Of a DNA stretch of 64,000 nt, positions 18,187-26,342 are shown piece by piece. The stretch comes from Desulfuromonadales bacterium (GTDB taxonomy: Bacteria > Desulfobacterota > Desulfuromonadia > Desulfuromonadales > BM103): contig JACZKE010000060.1 of assembly GCA_014860225.1 (NCBI GenBank), positions 124,001-188,000 of the forward strand, given 5' to 3'. Numbering within the stretch: the first letter of the stretch is position 1; each line of letters starts with the position of its first letter. Position numbers and translations under genes: made by a program. The notes beneath the pieces are model-generated. The model was not told where the DNA came from. It did not search any database and saw only the letters and a program-made list of their open reading frames with translations.

Positions 18187-19574
18187 GTGCTGATCTTGGC
18201 CATGATTGCGGTAAAATTCTCGAAATTCTGGTCGTAGAGGATTTCTTCAGGAAGGTCGGAACTGACTTTACGCAGCAGCAGGAAAGAATCGCCAAGACGG
18301 CCTTGATCGTCGAAGAGGGTACGCTCAAGCAAAGGAAACAGATCAGAGCGTTCTTTGGAGAGAAGACGCTTTTCAAATTCCTGAAGCTCGATTGTTTTGT
18401 GCGAAACCTCCAGTCCATGTTCATCAAAGCGATAGAAGGAGAGCTTCTGCTGGTAAAAATTCCGGGTGTGGGGAGCACGCTGCAAGAGGAAGTAGGAGCG
18501 CTGCGCTGACTCGCGAAACAGGTCCCAGATCGGGTCATGTGGCTCAATGGATCGTTTTGCGCCGTAAAAGTAGCGGAAGACCAGCTTGGTAAAGCACTCC
18601 TCTTCGATGAATCCGGATATCTTCTGATCAGAGAGCTGGGCAAAGTAGCCGGCGGCACTAACCCCGTCATTGTCAACCAGGGGTCTGCCACAGACCAGGC
18701 ATCCTGTTTCGAGTTCCTTACATCGTATCTCGTAAGCGCTCTGGTGCTCTCTCTCAGCATGGACCATGGCTAACCGGTACTCGTCCAGACGCCGCAATTC
18801 AGTGTCGAGGGAGTGCAGGTAGACCTGGCGTGCCACATTGGCAATCTGCACATGCACTTCAGTCTGGCGGCCGTGAGTCAGAATCGGGTAGATCTTGCCC
18901 TCGGGGTTGGTGTTGAGCGACTCAACTTTGGGACTCTTGGCAATGAAACCTTCCATACAGCGATAACCGCGGTTGATGGCATAGGCTTTCAACAACTGGT
19001 ATGGATCTCTGAAGGGGCCATCGTAGTGAATGCGATTGTCAACCAGGCAGGGCAGTATGCGTAATGGCCGGCGGGACAGGCCATGAGAATCGAAAAAATC
19101 ATAAATATGCCGACAGTTGTCCATGGATGGAGCATCTTTAACCGGCACGATAACCCGGTCAGCGGCATAAAGAGCGTTCTGGGTAAAGATGTCCAGGTCA
19201 GGGCGGGTGTCAATAATCACAATGCCGCCAAGACTGGATTTAGCGAGAGCTTTCGCAAGAAGCGTCGTATCCTTAAGCTCGTGGCGCAGGTCATTCAGTT
19301 GATTGCTTGAAGGAATGAATTGTACGCCGTATTCACCGGTCTCAACCAGAGCATCAGGGTTGATGCCGGAGAAAAGACCGCTGACGTCACCCTTTGCCGG
19401 TTGTCGATTGATCCGGAACATCTGGTCCACGGAAAAATGGTTGTCAAAACTCAACAGGGTGACAGGAAGGTCCTCATGAAGGGCTTTAAGGTAAATTGCC
19501 AGGTTGGTGGCGAGGGTCGTTTTACCAACGCCTCCCTTTTCGCTCGAAATTGTGACAATATATGGTGCAGACAT
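18174..19574 (-). CDS. ParA/MinD-like ATPase with a cysteine-containing C-terminal extension
   Basis: Deviant Walker A ATPase of the ParA/MinD/ArsA superfamily. From ATG 19574 it has 466 residues; KGGVGKTT (13-20) and IIDTRPDLD (about 120-128) are the nucleotide motifs. ParA proteins are usually about 250-300 residues, so the C-terminal 190 residues are extra. This part carries Cys285, Cys292, Cys295 (CLVC) and Cys327, spaced as a possible metal-binding knuckle, and a Tyr/Phe/Arg-rich helix region. There is no ParB gene nearby and no membrane-targeting helix is obvious. It may position a cell-division or envelope structure; this is inference. It converges on the deacetylase gene with a 13-bp overlap and is divergent from xseA. 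Confidence 0.78.
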   Translation of the reverse strand: MSAPYIVTISSEKGGVGKTTLATNLAIYLKALHEDLPVTLLSFDNHFSVDQMFRINRQPAKGDVSGLFSGINPDALVETGEYGVQFIPSSNQLNDLRHELKDTTLLAKALAKSSLGGIVIIDTRPDLDIFTQNALYAADRVIVPVKDAPSMDNCRHIYDFFDSHGLSRRPLRILPCLVDNRIHYDGPFRDPYQLLKAYAINRGYRCMEGFIAKSPKVESLNTNPEGKIYPILTHGRQTEVHVQIANVARQVYLHSLDTELRRLDEYRLAMVHAEREHQSAYEIRCKELETGCLVCGRPLVDNDGVSAAGYFAQLSDQKISGFIEEECFTKLVFRYFYGAKRSIEPHDPIWDLFRESAQRSYFLLQRAPHTRNFYQQKLSFYRFDEHGLEVSHKTIELQEFEKRLLSKERSDLFPLLERTLFDDQGRLGDSFLLLRKVSSDLPEEILYDQNFENFTAIMAKISTQLP

Positions 19575-19665
19575 AAAATTCCTTCGTAGAGTCAACGTTG
19601 CCAATATATAGGGGTATATTGATGAAAAGTCAAACAAAAACCACAAGATACAGGGTGCAAGACCT

Positions 19666-20865
19666 GTGGATGAAATGTCTCTGAAACTAACGGTCAGCGG
19701 TTTGGTTGCCTTGCTTCAAGAGGTCGTGGAAACCAATTTTGTCTCGGTGACAGTGGAGGGCGAAATTTCCAACTTTGCTGCTCCGGCTTCGGGGCACTGG
19801 TATTTCACTCTCAAGGATAGTGGCTCTCAGCTTCGTGCTGTCATGTTCAGAAACCGGAATCGACTGGTGGCCAGTCTTCCCCGGGACGGCATGCAGGTCG
19901 TCTGCTCGGGGAGCGTGACAGTGTATGTTGCGCGCGGAGAAATGCAACTGGTTGTTGACGGTCTGACTCAAGGAGGGCAGGGACAGTTGCAGGCGGCTTT
20001 TGAAACACTCAAGGCAAAACTTGCCAGCGAGGGTCTCTTTGCCATGGAACGCAAACGACCTCTGCCGTCTTCTCCACAGTCTGTCGGTATCGTGACCTCA
20101 GCGACCGGGGCAGCGATTCATGATATTCTTAATGTCATGGGTCGTCGTGCTCCCGATGTGCGGCTGTTGTTGAGGCCTGTCAAGGTTCAGGGAGACGGTG
20201 CCGCAGAAGACATTGCCGAAGCAATCAGAGAGTTAAACCAGTATGGCGGGCTGGATGTTTTGATTGTCGGCCGGGGCGGAGGTTCACTGGAAGATCTGTG
20301 GGCCTTCAATGAAGAGATTGTCGCCCGTGCAATCGCCGAGTCTGAAGTGCCTGTTATCTCGGCCGTAGGTCATGAAACCGATTTTACTATTGCAGATTTA
20401 GTCGCTGACCTGCGCGCTCCAACACCGAGCGCTGCTGCCGAACTGGTCGCTAAAAACCGGCAGGAACTGGAGGCACATCTCGATCATCTGATCATACGTT
20501 TGCAGTCCCGCTTCGAACAGTCGCTCACCCTGGTTACCGAACGTCTAGCCGGATTTGAAGGACGACTCAAGCGAATTGCTCTCGACTTCAAGGGACTTCC
20601 GGATGATGTAGACGGGCTCGAGCAACGCCTCGTGCTGGCAATGAGTACACGAATGCGGCAATTCACTGACCGTCTGGGGATGGCTGCCGGCCTTCTGGAG
20701 ACCTTGTCGCCGCTGCTTCAGCTTGACAGGGGATATGTAATTGCCAGTCGCGAACAGGGCGGTGCCGGTCTGGTGTCTGCGCAAGCCCTCAGTCCGGGAG
20801 ATCAGCTCTGGCTGCGGTTTTCCCGCGGTCAGGTGCGCGCGAGGGTGGAGGAAGTTGATTCATGA
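19666..20865 (+). CDS. xseA: exodeoxyribonuclease VII large subunit
   Basis: Catalytic subunit of exonuclease VII, which degrades single-stranded DNA to oligonucleotides. The 399 residues start with an OB-fold (about 5-105; VEGEISNFAAPASGHWYFTLKD) and continue with the catalytic region containing GIVTSATGAAIHDILNV, VGRGGGSLEDLWAFNEE and SAVGHETDFTIADLVADLRAPTPSAAAE, all family hallmarks. The C-terminal coiled coil is shorter than in E. coli XseA (456 residues). GTG 19666 has AGGG upstream; ATG 19675 is the alternative. The small subunit gene xseB lies 0.97 kb downstream, separated by an M23 peptidase gene. Confidence 0.95.
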   Translation: MDEMSLKLTVSGLVALLQEVVETNFVSVTVEGEISNFAAPASGHWYFTLKDSGSQLRAVMFRNRNRLVASLPRDGMQVVCSGSVTVYVARGEMQLVVDGLTQGGQGQLQAAFETLKAKLASEGLFAMERKRPLPSSPQSVGIVTSATGAAIHDILNVMGRRAPDVRLLLRPVKVQGDGAAEDIAEAIRELNQYGGLDVLIVGRGGGSLEDLWAFNEEIVARAIAESEVPVISAVGHETDFTIADLVADLRAPTPSAAAELVAKNRQELEAHLDHLIIRLQSRFEQSLTLVTERLAGFEGRLKRIALDFKGLPDDVDGLEQRLVLAMSTRMRQFTDRLGMAAGLLETLSPLLQLDRGYVIASREQGGAGLVSAQALSPGDQLWLRFSRGQVRARVEEVDS

Positions 20866-21716
20866 TGCGTCTGATTCTCCTGCTGTCTCTTTCTCTTCTG
20901 CTCACCTGGCCGGCCTGGTGCGGCGACCTGAGCCTGCTTTCCCCGCAGGTTTACAATGGAGAAGTGGCTGTGCTGCGCTGGCAGGGGGAGCCTCTCTCTT
21001 TCGGAGTGGTGCGTTTCAGGGACGAAGTCTTCTACCTGTATCCGGATACTGGCGGTGCCGTGGTTCTGCTGCCGGTCGGCCTGGATGTCCCCGCCGGAGA
21101 TTATCTTTTACTCTCCGCGCTGGTTGACCTGCAGGGCCGGACAACGGCAACGGAACTGGTGTTGCGTGTTGATTACAAGGAAAGGCCCAAAGAGCACTTG
21201 TCCTTACCGGAACGGATGGTGACGCCGGGTGCAAAAGCTGTTGTCCGAATCAATCGAGAGAGCGACCTCCTCAATGAGAAGTTTGCCCTGCGCTCACCAA
21301 GATTCTGGACGACTTTCCAAAGGCCGGTCAGCGAGCCGGTCAGCAGTGTTTTTGGTAAACGCAGGGTGATGAATGGCAAACCGAAATCACCACATAGCGG
21401 TACAGACTTCAGAAGCCCCCATGGAACCCCGGTACGTTCCATCAGCAACGGTCAGGTTGCTCTGGTCAGCGACCTATTTTATACCGGACAAACTGTGGTC
21501 GTTGACCATGGTGAGGGCCTGTTGTCATTATATGCCCATCTCTCAAAAGTCGTTGTTGAGGTCGGCCATGAAATCATGTCCGGTGATGTTCTCGGTGAAG
21601 TCGGCAGCACCGGTCGATCCACCGGCGCCCATCTGCACCTTACTGTAAGGCTGTTGGGAGAACGGGTTGATCCGTTAGCATTGCTGGCCATTTCTGAAGC
21701 TTATCTGGATCCATGA
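20862..21716 (+). CDS. M23 family metallopeptidase (active LytM domain)
   Basis: Probable secreted peptidoglycan endopeptidase. The 284 residues begin with a signal peptide (LILLLSLSLLLTWPAWC, cleavage near GD), an N-terminal beta domain, then an M23 domain (about 165-280) with an intact zinc site: HSGTD (H-x3-D), YAHL and HLHLTV (HxH). It contrasts with the degenerate LytM domain of the EnvC-like protein at 14516. It overlaps the xseA stop by 4 bp and so is co-transcribed with DNA-repair and isoprenoid genes, without an evident functional link. Confidence 0.93.
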   Translation: MMRLILLLSLSLLLTWPAWCGDLSLLSPQVYNGEVAVLRWQGEPLSFGVVRFRDEVFYLYPDTGGAVVLLPVGLDVPAGDYLLLSALVDLQGRTTATELVLRVDYKERPKEHLSLPERMVTPGAKAVVRINRESDLLNEKFALRSPRFWTTFQRPVSEPVSSVFGKRRVMNGKPKSPHSGTDFRSPHGTPVRSISNGQVALVSDLFYTGQTVVVDHGEGLLSLYAHLSKVVVEVGHEIMSGDVLGEVGSTGRSTGAHLHLTVRLLGERVDPLALLAISEAYLDP

Positions 21717-21754
21717 GTGATGCATTCGCAAAGAGTCTTTGGATGTGACGCCAT

Positions 21755-21793
21755 CATGAGTTACTCATGGATTAAAGCTTTAGGTGCTTGACA
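21755..21793 (+). promoter_or_regulatory. palindrome and possible promoter before xseB
   Basis: CATGAGTTACTCATG (21755-21769) is a perfect palindrome with one central base. TTGACA follows at 21788-21793, but no good -10 is found at 17 bp, so promoter activity is uncertain. Confidence 0.3.
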
Positions 21794-21837
21794 CAATGCC
21801 GGGAGCATGGTGTCTTACAAATGAAAGGGAAGCGAGC

Positions 21838-22077
21838 ATGCCGAAAGAGATAACATTCGAACAAGCGCTTAAAAGCCTGGAAGATGCAGTCGCCCGGCTG
21901 GAAAAGGGGCAAATTCCTCTGGACGAAGCTCTGGACTGCTTTGAAGCCGGTGTGAAGAGTGCCAACGTGTGCCGTAAAAAGCTGCAGGCCGTGGAGGCAC
22001 GCATTGAAACCCTGATAAAAAGCAGTGATGGCTCTTTTGCCACCGAACCTTTCGGTGACAATGAAAATCTGGATTGA
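21838..22077 (+). CDS. xseB: exodeoxyribonuclease VII small subunit
   Basis: Small partner of XseA, 79 residues. The family pattern is clear: TFEQALKSLEDAVARLEKGQIPLDEALDCFEAGVKSANVCRKKL-type helices forming a hairpin. ATG 21838 is chosen because it gives the normal length and has AGGGAAGCG just upstream; the open frame from 21784 would add an unconserved leader. The end overlaps the possible TTG start of the next gene. Confidence 0.94.
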   Translation: MPKEITFEQALKSLEDAVARLEKGQIPLDEALDCFEAGVKSANVCRKKLQAVEARIETLIKSSDGSFATEPFGDNENLD

Positions 22078-22085
22078 TCAGCTTT

Positions 22086-22976
22086 ATGGACCTCAAGGAT
22101 TATCTACATAATCGTTCGGCTTTGGTGGACCAGGCCCTTGATCGCTGGCTGCCAGGTAAAAGTGTTTTGCCTTTCTCCCTGCATCAGTCGATGCGCTACT
22201 CTGTTTTTGCCGGCGGTAAACGCTTGCGGCCGATCCTGATGATCGCTGCCAGTGAGGCGGTCGGAGGTACAGCGCAACAGGTCATGCATGCCGCTTGTGC
22301 TGTGGAGATGATCCATACCTACTCGTTGGTGCACGACGATCTGCCGGCCATGGATGATGATGACTTCCGTCGCGGTCGACCAACCAATCACAAGGCTTTT
22401 GGCGAAGCTACAGCCATATTAGCCGGTGATGCTCTGCTGACTGAAGCCTTCAGGCTCCTGGCAGACGCCGATGCTAACCTGTTGATATCGCCGGCAACAG
22501 CTCTGAGAGTTATAGAACTCGTTGCTCGATATTCCGGTTCTCAGGGTATGGTCGGCGGGCAGATCGTTGATATGGAATCCGAGGGTAAAGAGATTGACTT
22601 TCCAACCCTGGAATATATTCATACCCATAAAACCGGCGGATTGATTCTGGCTTCAGTTCAGGTCGGTGCCCTGCTTGGTGGCGGTGATGAAGAGCAATTC
22701 GCTGCATTGTCCCGTTTTGCCGGTGCCGCCGGATTGGCTTTTCAGATCGCAGATGATATCCTCGACGTTGTTGGTGACCAGTCAGAACTCGGCAAGGATG
22801 TTGGTAGTGATCAGGCTCGTGGCAAGGCGACTTATCCGGCCCTGCTCGGTCTTACTGAGGCTCGACAGCGAGCTGATGAACTCTGCAACATTGCAGTTGA
22901 GGCATTGAAGCCCCTGGGGGCAGCTGCAGAACCCCTGCAGGTGTTGGCCCGTTATATTATCGATCGTAATCATTGA
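22086..22976 (+). CDS. ispA: farnesyl/geranylgeranyl diphosphate synthase
   Basis: Short-chain trans-prenyltransferase that condenses isopentenyl diphosphate with allylic diphosphates. About 296 residues from ATG 22086 (TTG 22074 overlapping xseB is an alternative). The first Asp-rich motif DDLPAMDDD with the two extra residues typical of FPP synthases of this type, the GKRLRP region, and the second motif DDILD are intact. It follows xseB directly and precedes dxs by 19 bp, a common order in proteobacteria and consistent with joint isoprenoid precursor synthesis. Product chain length cannot be set precisely from sequence. Confidence 0.94.
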   Translation: MDLKDYLHNRSALVDQALDRWLPGKSVLPFSLHQSMRYSVFAGGKRLRPILMIAASEAVGGTAQQVMHAACAVEMIHTYSLVHDDLPAMDDDDFRRGRPTNHKAFGEATAILAGDALLTEAFRLLADADANLLISPATALRVIELVARYSGSQGMVGGQIVDMESEGKEIDFPTLEYIHTHKTGGLILASVQVGALLGGGDEEQFAALSRFAGAAGLAFQIADDILDVVGDQSELGKDVGSDQARGKATYPALLGLTEARQRADELCNIAVEALKPLGAAAEPLQVLARYIIDRNH

Positions 22977-22995
22977 AACAATATACGTGGTGAAT

Positions 22996-24891
22996 ATGTC
23001 TGATATCCTGAAGCAGGAAAATCCCGTTGCAGCGCTAAAAGCTCTTCCTGAAGCAGATCTGCCGAGGTTGGCCGAAGAGTTGCGGGAGGTTATTATCTCG
23101 ACCGTGGCCGAGACCGGTGGTCATCTGGCCAGTTCTCTGGGTGTTGTTGAACTGACGATTGCATTGCACCGGGTTTTCAACACTCCCAGGGATAAAATTG
23201 TCTGGGATGTTGGTCACCAGGCATATGCCCATAAACTACTGACCGGCCGCTACGCGCGGTTTAATACCTTACGTCAGCTGGATGGTCTCAGCGGCTTTCC
23301 CAAGCGTGATGAAAGCCCCCATGACTGTTTTGATGTCGGGCACTCGAGTACCTCAATCGCCGCGGCTCTCGGTATGGCGACAGCACGTGATGTTCATGGC
23401 GGCAACGAGAAGATTGTCGCTGTTATCGGGGACGGTTCTTTGACTGCCGGACTGGCTTTTGAATCACTGAATCACGCGGGACATCTCAAGAAAAACCTGC
23501 TCGTTATCCTGAATGACAACGAGATGTCGATTTCGCCCAATGTCGGTGCACTCTCATCTTTTCTCAGCCGGCAACTGACCTCGGACTTTTTTATACGCTT
23601 GAAGCGCGAAACGGAAAACTTTCTCGATAGCGTTCCGAAAATTGGCAAGGACCTCAGACGATTGGCAAAGAAGGCAGAGGAAGCGGTTAAAGGTTTTTTG
23701 ACGCCGGGCATGCTTTTCGAGGCGTTTGATTTCGATTATGTCGGTCCGATTGACGGCCACAAGCTTGATGAACTTATTCAGACTCTTGAAAATATTACCA
23801 ATATGGACGGCCCGGTGCTGATGCACGTGGTCACAAAAAAGGGCAAGGGTTTTCCTCCCGCAGAAGAGAACCCACACCTCTATCATGGTGTCGGACCGTT
23901 CGATCGGGTTTCCGGGGAAGTGAAGAAGGGCGGTAATGCACCGCCCAGTTATACCACAGTCTTCGGTGAGGCCTTGACCGCGTTGGCTGAGGAAGATAGT
24001 CGCATCGTGGCAATTACTGCAGCGATGCTCGAAGGGACCGGGCTCAAATCTTTTGCCGAGCGTTTCCCCGGGCGCTGTTTTGATGTCGGTATTGCCGAAC
24101 AGCACGCCGTTACGTTTGCGGCAGGCATGGCGACCCAGGGGCTCAAACCGTTCATAGCCATATATTCCACTTTTCTGCAGCGCGCTTATGACAACGTCTT
24201 GCACGATGTCTGCTTGCAGAAACTGCCGGTGACTTTCGCCCTGGATCGAGGTGGTCTTGTTGGCGCTGATGGACCGACGCACCATGGTGTCTTCGATTTT
24301 TCCTATCTGCGGCATATCCCGAATATGGTATTTATGGTGCCGCGCGACGAAAATTATCTGCGTCATGCAGTAGTAACCGCGTCGCACTGCGACGGTCCTT
24401 TTGCTTTCCGGTATCCACGTGGTTCCGGAATCGGTGTCACACCTGAAAAGTCACGCTCGCTTGTCCTGGGGCAGGGGGAAAAGCTGCGTGAAGGCAAGGA
24501 TGGAGTCATCTTTGCTGTCGGTGTTCTGGTCGCGGAAGCTTTGGCCGCAGCAGATGCGCTGGCCGGCGATGGAATTGATCTTGCAGTCATCGATCCGGTT
24601 TTCCTCAAACCTCTTGATAAAGATTTGCTGATTGCCGAAGCGTTAAGGACCGGTTTCGTCTTCACTGCGGAAGAGAATGCCATCCAGGGTGGATTTGGCT
24701 CTGCCGTTCTCGAGCTTTTTTGTGAGGAAAGAGTTAATACTCCGGTCAAGCTGATCGGTTTGCCGGACAAGTTTGTCGAGCAGGGCAGTCAGGTGGAATT
24801 GCGAGCGCGGTATGGCTTGGATGCCAAAGGTATTGTTGCGACAGTTAAGAACTCTCTGGTGAAAATTGAATTGATATCCAAGGTAAAGTAA
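22996..24891 (+). CDS. dxs: 1-deoxy-D-xylulose-5-phosphate synthase
   Basis: Thiamine diphosphate enzyme that condenses pyruvate and glyceraldehyde 3-phosphate, the first step of the MEP isoprenoid pathway. About 631 residues from ATG 22996. The diphosphate-binding motif GDGSLTAGLAFESLNHAG, the SSLGVVELTIALH start, DVGHQAYAHKLLTGR, and the pyrimidine-domain DVGIAEQHAVTFAAGMA and DRGGLVGADGPTHHG are all present. It closes the xseA-to-dxs group and is followed by a strong terminator. Confidence 0.97.
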   Translation: MSDILKQENPVAALKALPEADLPRLAEELREVIISTVAETGGHLASSLGVVELTIALHRVFNTPRDKIVWDVGHQAYAHKLLTGRYARFNTLRQLDGLSGFPKRDESPHDCFDVGHSSTSIAAALGMATARDVHGGNEKIVAVIGDGSLTAGLAFESLNHAGHLKKNLLVILNDNEMSISPNVGALSSFLSRQLTSDFFIRLKRETENFLDSVPKIGKDLRRLAKKAEEAVKGFLTPGMLFEAFDFDYVGPIDGHKLDELIQTLENITNMDGPVLMHVVTKKGKGFPPAEENPHLYHGVGPFDRVSGEVKKGGNAPPSYTTVFGEALTALAEEDSRIVAITAAMLEGTGLKSFAERFPGRCFDVGIAEQHAVTFAAGMATQGLKPFIAIYSTFLQRAYDNVLHDVCLQKLPVTFALDRGGLVGADGPTHHGVFDFSYLRHIPNMVFMVPRDENYLRHAVVTASHCDGPFAFRYPRGSGIGVTPEKSRSLVLGQGEKLREGKDGVIFAVGVLVAEALAAADALAGDGIDLAVIDPVFLKPLDKDLLIAEALRTGFVFTAEENAIQGGFGSAVLELFCEERVNTPVKLIGLPDKFVEQGSQVELRARYGLDAKGIVATVKNSLVKIELISKVK

Positions 24892-24960
24892 GGGTCGACT
24901 GTCGAGCGACGCCGGCAGGTCAGGAAACATCCGGTACTTAAAGAATCAAGCAGTAAAAAG

Positions 24961-24992
24961 GGGGACAGATGAAAATTCTGTCCCCATTTTTT
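24961..24992. terminator. bidirectional terminator after dxs
   Basis: GGGGACAGA (24961-24969) pairs with TCTGTCCCC (24977-24985) around a 7-base loop; TTTTTT follows on the plus strand and AAAAAG precedes it, giving a T run on the minus strand too. It lies between dxs and the convergent receiver-GAF gene. Confidence 0.85.
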
Positions 24993-25002
24993 GCTGTTAA
25001 GA

Positions 25003-25983
25003 CTAACCCTTGTCGTTCTTCACTTGTCGCTTTAACTGGTGGATAATCCCTGATTTTTCGAGAGCGATGGCGGCGTGATGTGTCAGTTGCACCAGAAATT
25101 GCAGGTTCTGATCGGTAAAAGGTGTGTTGTCAGCGTGTCCAAAAAGGATCATGACACCTATGGATCTATCCCGAAGGTAGAGCGGAACAGAGAGCAGCCC
25201 CGGTTCTGCAACCAGGGGCTGTTCATCTATCGTGATCCGATCCGTCATGTAGGTTGGCAGTTGATCGGAAACGACCAGCGGGCTGCCACTCTGGGCGATG
25301 TCGAACAGGAGCCCTTCCGGTAGCTTTTCAGTGTGTTTCTGGGCAAAGTCTGCCGAGATGCCGCGACTCACCTTGATGCCGAAATGACTGCCGCTGTTGG
25401 CATGGACCAGGGCCAGCAAGCCCCGTTTAGCGTGCAGGGTATCAAGGGCCGTGTCAAGCAGACGGCCCAGCAGGTCGCCGACCTCGATCGCCGAATTAAT
25501 CGTTTCAATTGCTTCACTGAGAGCCGTCATCATGGTTAACGATTGAAGCAATTCCTGGTTGCGATGTTCCAGTTCTGTCAACAGAACCTGGTTCTGCAAG
25601 CGCAGGTCGATCTGGGCGAAGGCACGGTCGACTACATTGAAGAGTATTTCCGAGGTGTCAATAGGACGAACGATAAAATCAAAGGCACCATGCCTCAAGG
25701 CCTGTAGAAGGTTGAAAGAAGAGGCATTGTGCGTAGTAAGAATGACCTCGGTTTCCGGGTAGCGTTGCTTGACCTTCTGGAGCAGGTAAAGACCGCTGCG
25801 TGTCGGCAGTTCTGTCTCTGTGATGATCAGCGTGGCAGGATTCCGCTCCATCTGCTCCCAGGCGGCTTCTGCCGTTTCCGCTTCAAGAACCAGGTCTTCT
25901 CTAGAAAGCAACATGGATTTAAGTTGCAGTCGACGCTTGGAGACGTCATCGACAATCAGGATGGTGTGATTTTTCATCAACAT
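25003..25983 (-). CDS. degenerate response regulator receiver with GAF domain
   Basis: Cytoplasmic protein of 326 residues from ATG 25983 (25977 also possible): receiver domain (about 6-125), coiled linker (130-165) and GAF domain (about 170-315). The receiver keeps the acidic pair (IVDD, 12-13), but the phosphorylation site position holds Glu56 (TETELP) instead of Asp, and the conserved Lys is Arg106 (VRP). Such changes usually prevent phosphorylation, and Glu can mimic the phosphorylated state. No output DNA-binding or enzymatic domain is recognisable. It is monocistronic and ends at a shared terminator with dxs. It may act as an adaptor or ligand sensor; this is inference. Confidence 0.85.
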   Translation of the reverse strand: MLMKNHTILIVDDVSKRRLQLKSMLLSREDLVLEAETAEAAWEQMERNPATLIITETELPTRSGLYLLQKVKQRYPETEVILTTHNASSFNLLQALRHGAFDFIVRPIDTSEILFNVVDRAFAQIDLRLQNQVLLTELEHRNQELLQSLTMMTALSEAIETINSAIEVGDLLGRLLDTALDTLHAKRGLLALVHANSGSHFGIKVSRGISADFAQKHTEKLPEGLLFDIAQSGSPLVVSDQLPTYMTDRITIDEQPLVAEPGLLSVPLYLRDRSIGVMILFGHADNTPFTDQNLQFLVQLTHHAAIALEKSGIIHQLKRQVKNDKG

Positions 25984-26342
25984 GGCCACTGATCCCAACG
26001 GGTTGGAAAACCTCTGTTTTGTCTTCACGTGACGTTGCCAGAGAAACATCTGTTAACTTCGCTGAATCATAGCGATTACAGCTAAGCGAAACAAGTGTTA
26101 AACAGCTTTCTATACCCGACAGATCTCCTTTCGTCCTTTTCCAGACAATCAAAAAAGTATCGATGACGCCAAGTGAAAGGCTGCGGCTGTCGACTGGCGC
26201 CATTTTTCATGCAGTCCGAAGCTAAGGTTAGATTGCTGATAAAGTTAACAGTATCATGTGCTTATCCTCAAAAAAAAAGAGTCGTTAACCGCTTGTTCTG
26301 AAAGGTTGACAACACTTTGGCACAATGATAATTTCATCCTCC
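25984..26342. other. divergent intergenic region upstream of bioW
   Basis: This 359-base gap separates the receiver-GAF gene (minus) from bioW (plus). It contains the bioW promoter/operator candidate at its right end and an A-rich run at 26271-26280. A short minus-strand open frame (25946-26203) overlaps the start of the receiver gene and has no recognisable features. Confidence 0.5.
26282..26332 (+). promoter_or_regulatory. bioW promoter with BirA-like operator candidate
   Basis: TTGACA (26306-26311) and GATAAT (26327-26332) form a promoter with a short 15-bp spacer. The inverted half sites TCGTTAACC (26282-26290) and GGTTGACAA (26304-26312) resemble the known biotin repressor consensus TTGTAAACC/GGTTTACAA (7/9 and 8/9 matches) but are 13 bp apart rather than 14-16. 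The right half covers the -35 box, as expected for a repressor. The start codon follows 10 bases after the -10, so the transcript would be nearly leaderless. Confidence 0.4.

Noticed and set aside
23554-24387. Minus-strand open frame of 277 codons inside dxs
   Set aside because: Antisense to the conserved transketolase-like domains of Dxs; no family motif.
25946-26203. Minus-strand open frame of 85 codons upstream of the receiver-GAF gene
   Set aside because: It overlaps the start of the receiver gene in another frame, with no conserved pattern visible.
26313-26334. Possible sigma54 promoter before bioW
   Set aside because: TGGCAC is present, but TTGC is not found at the required spacing. 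A sigma70-type promoter fits better.
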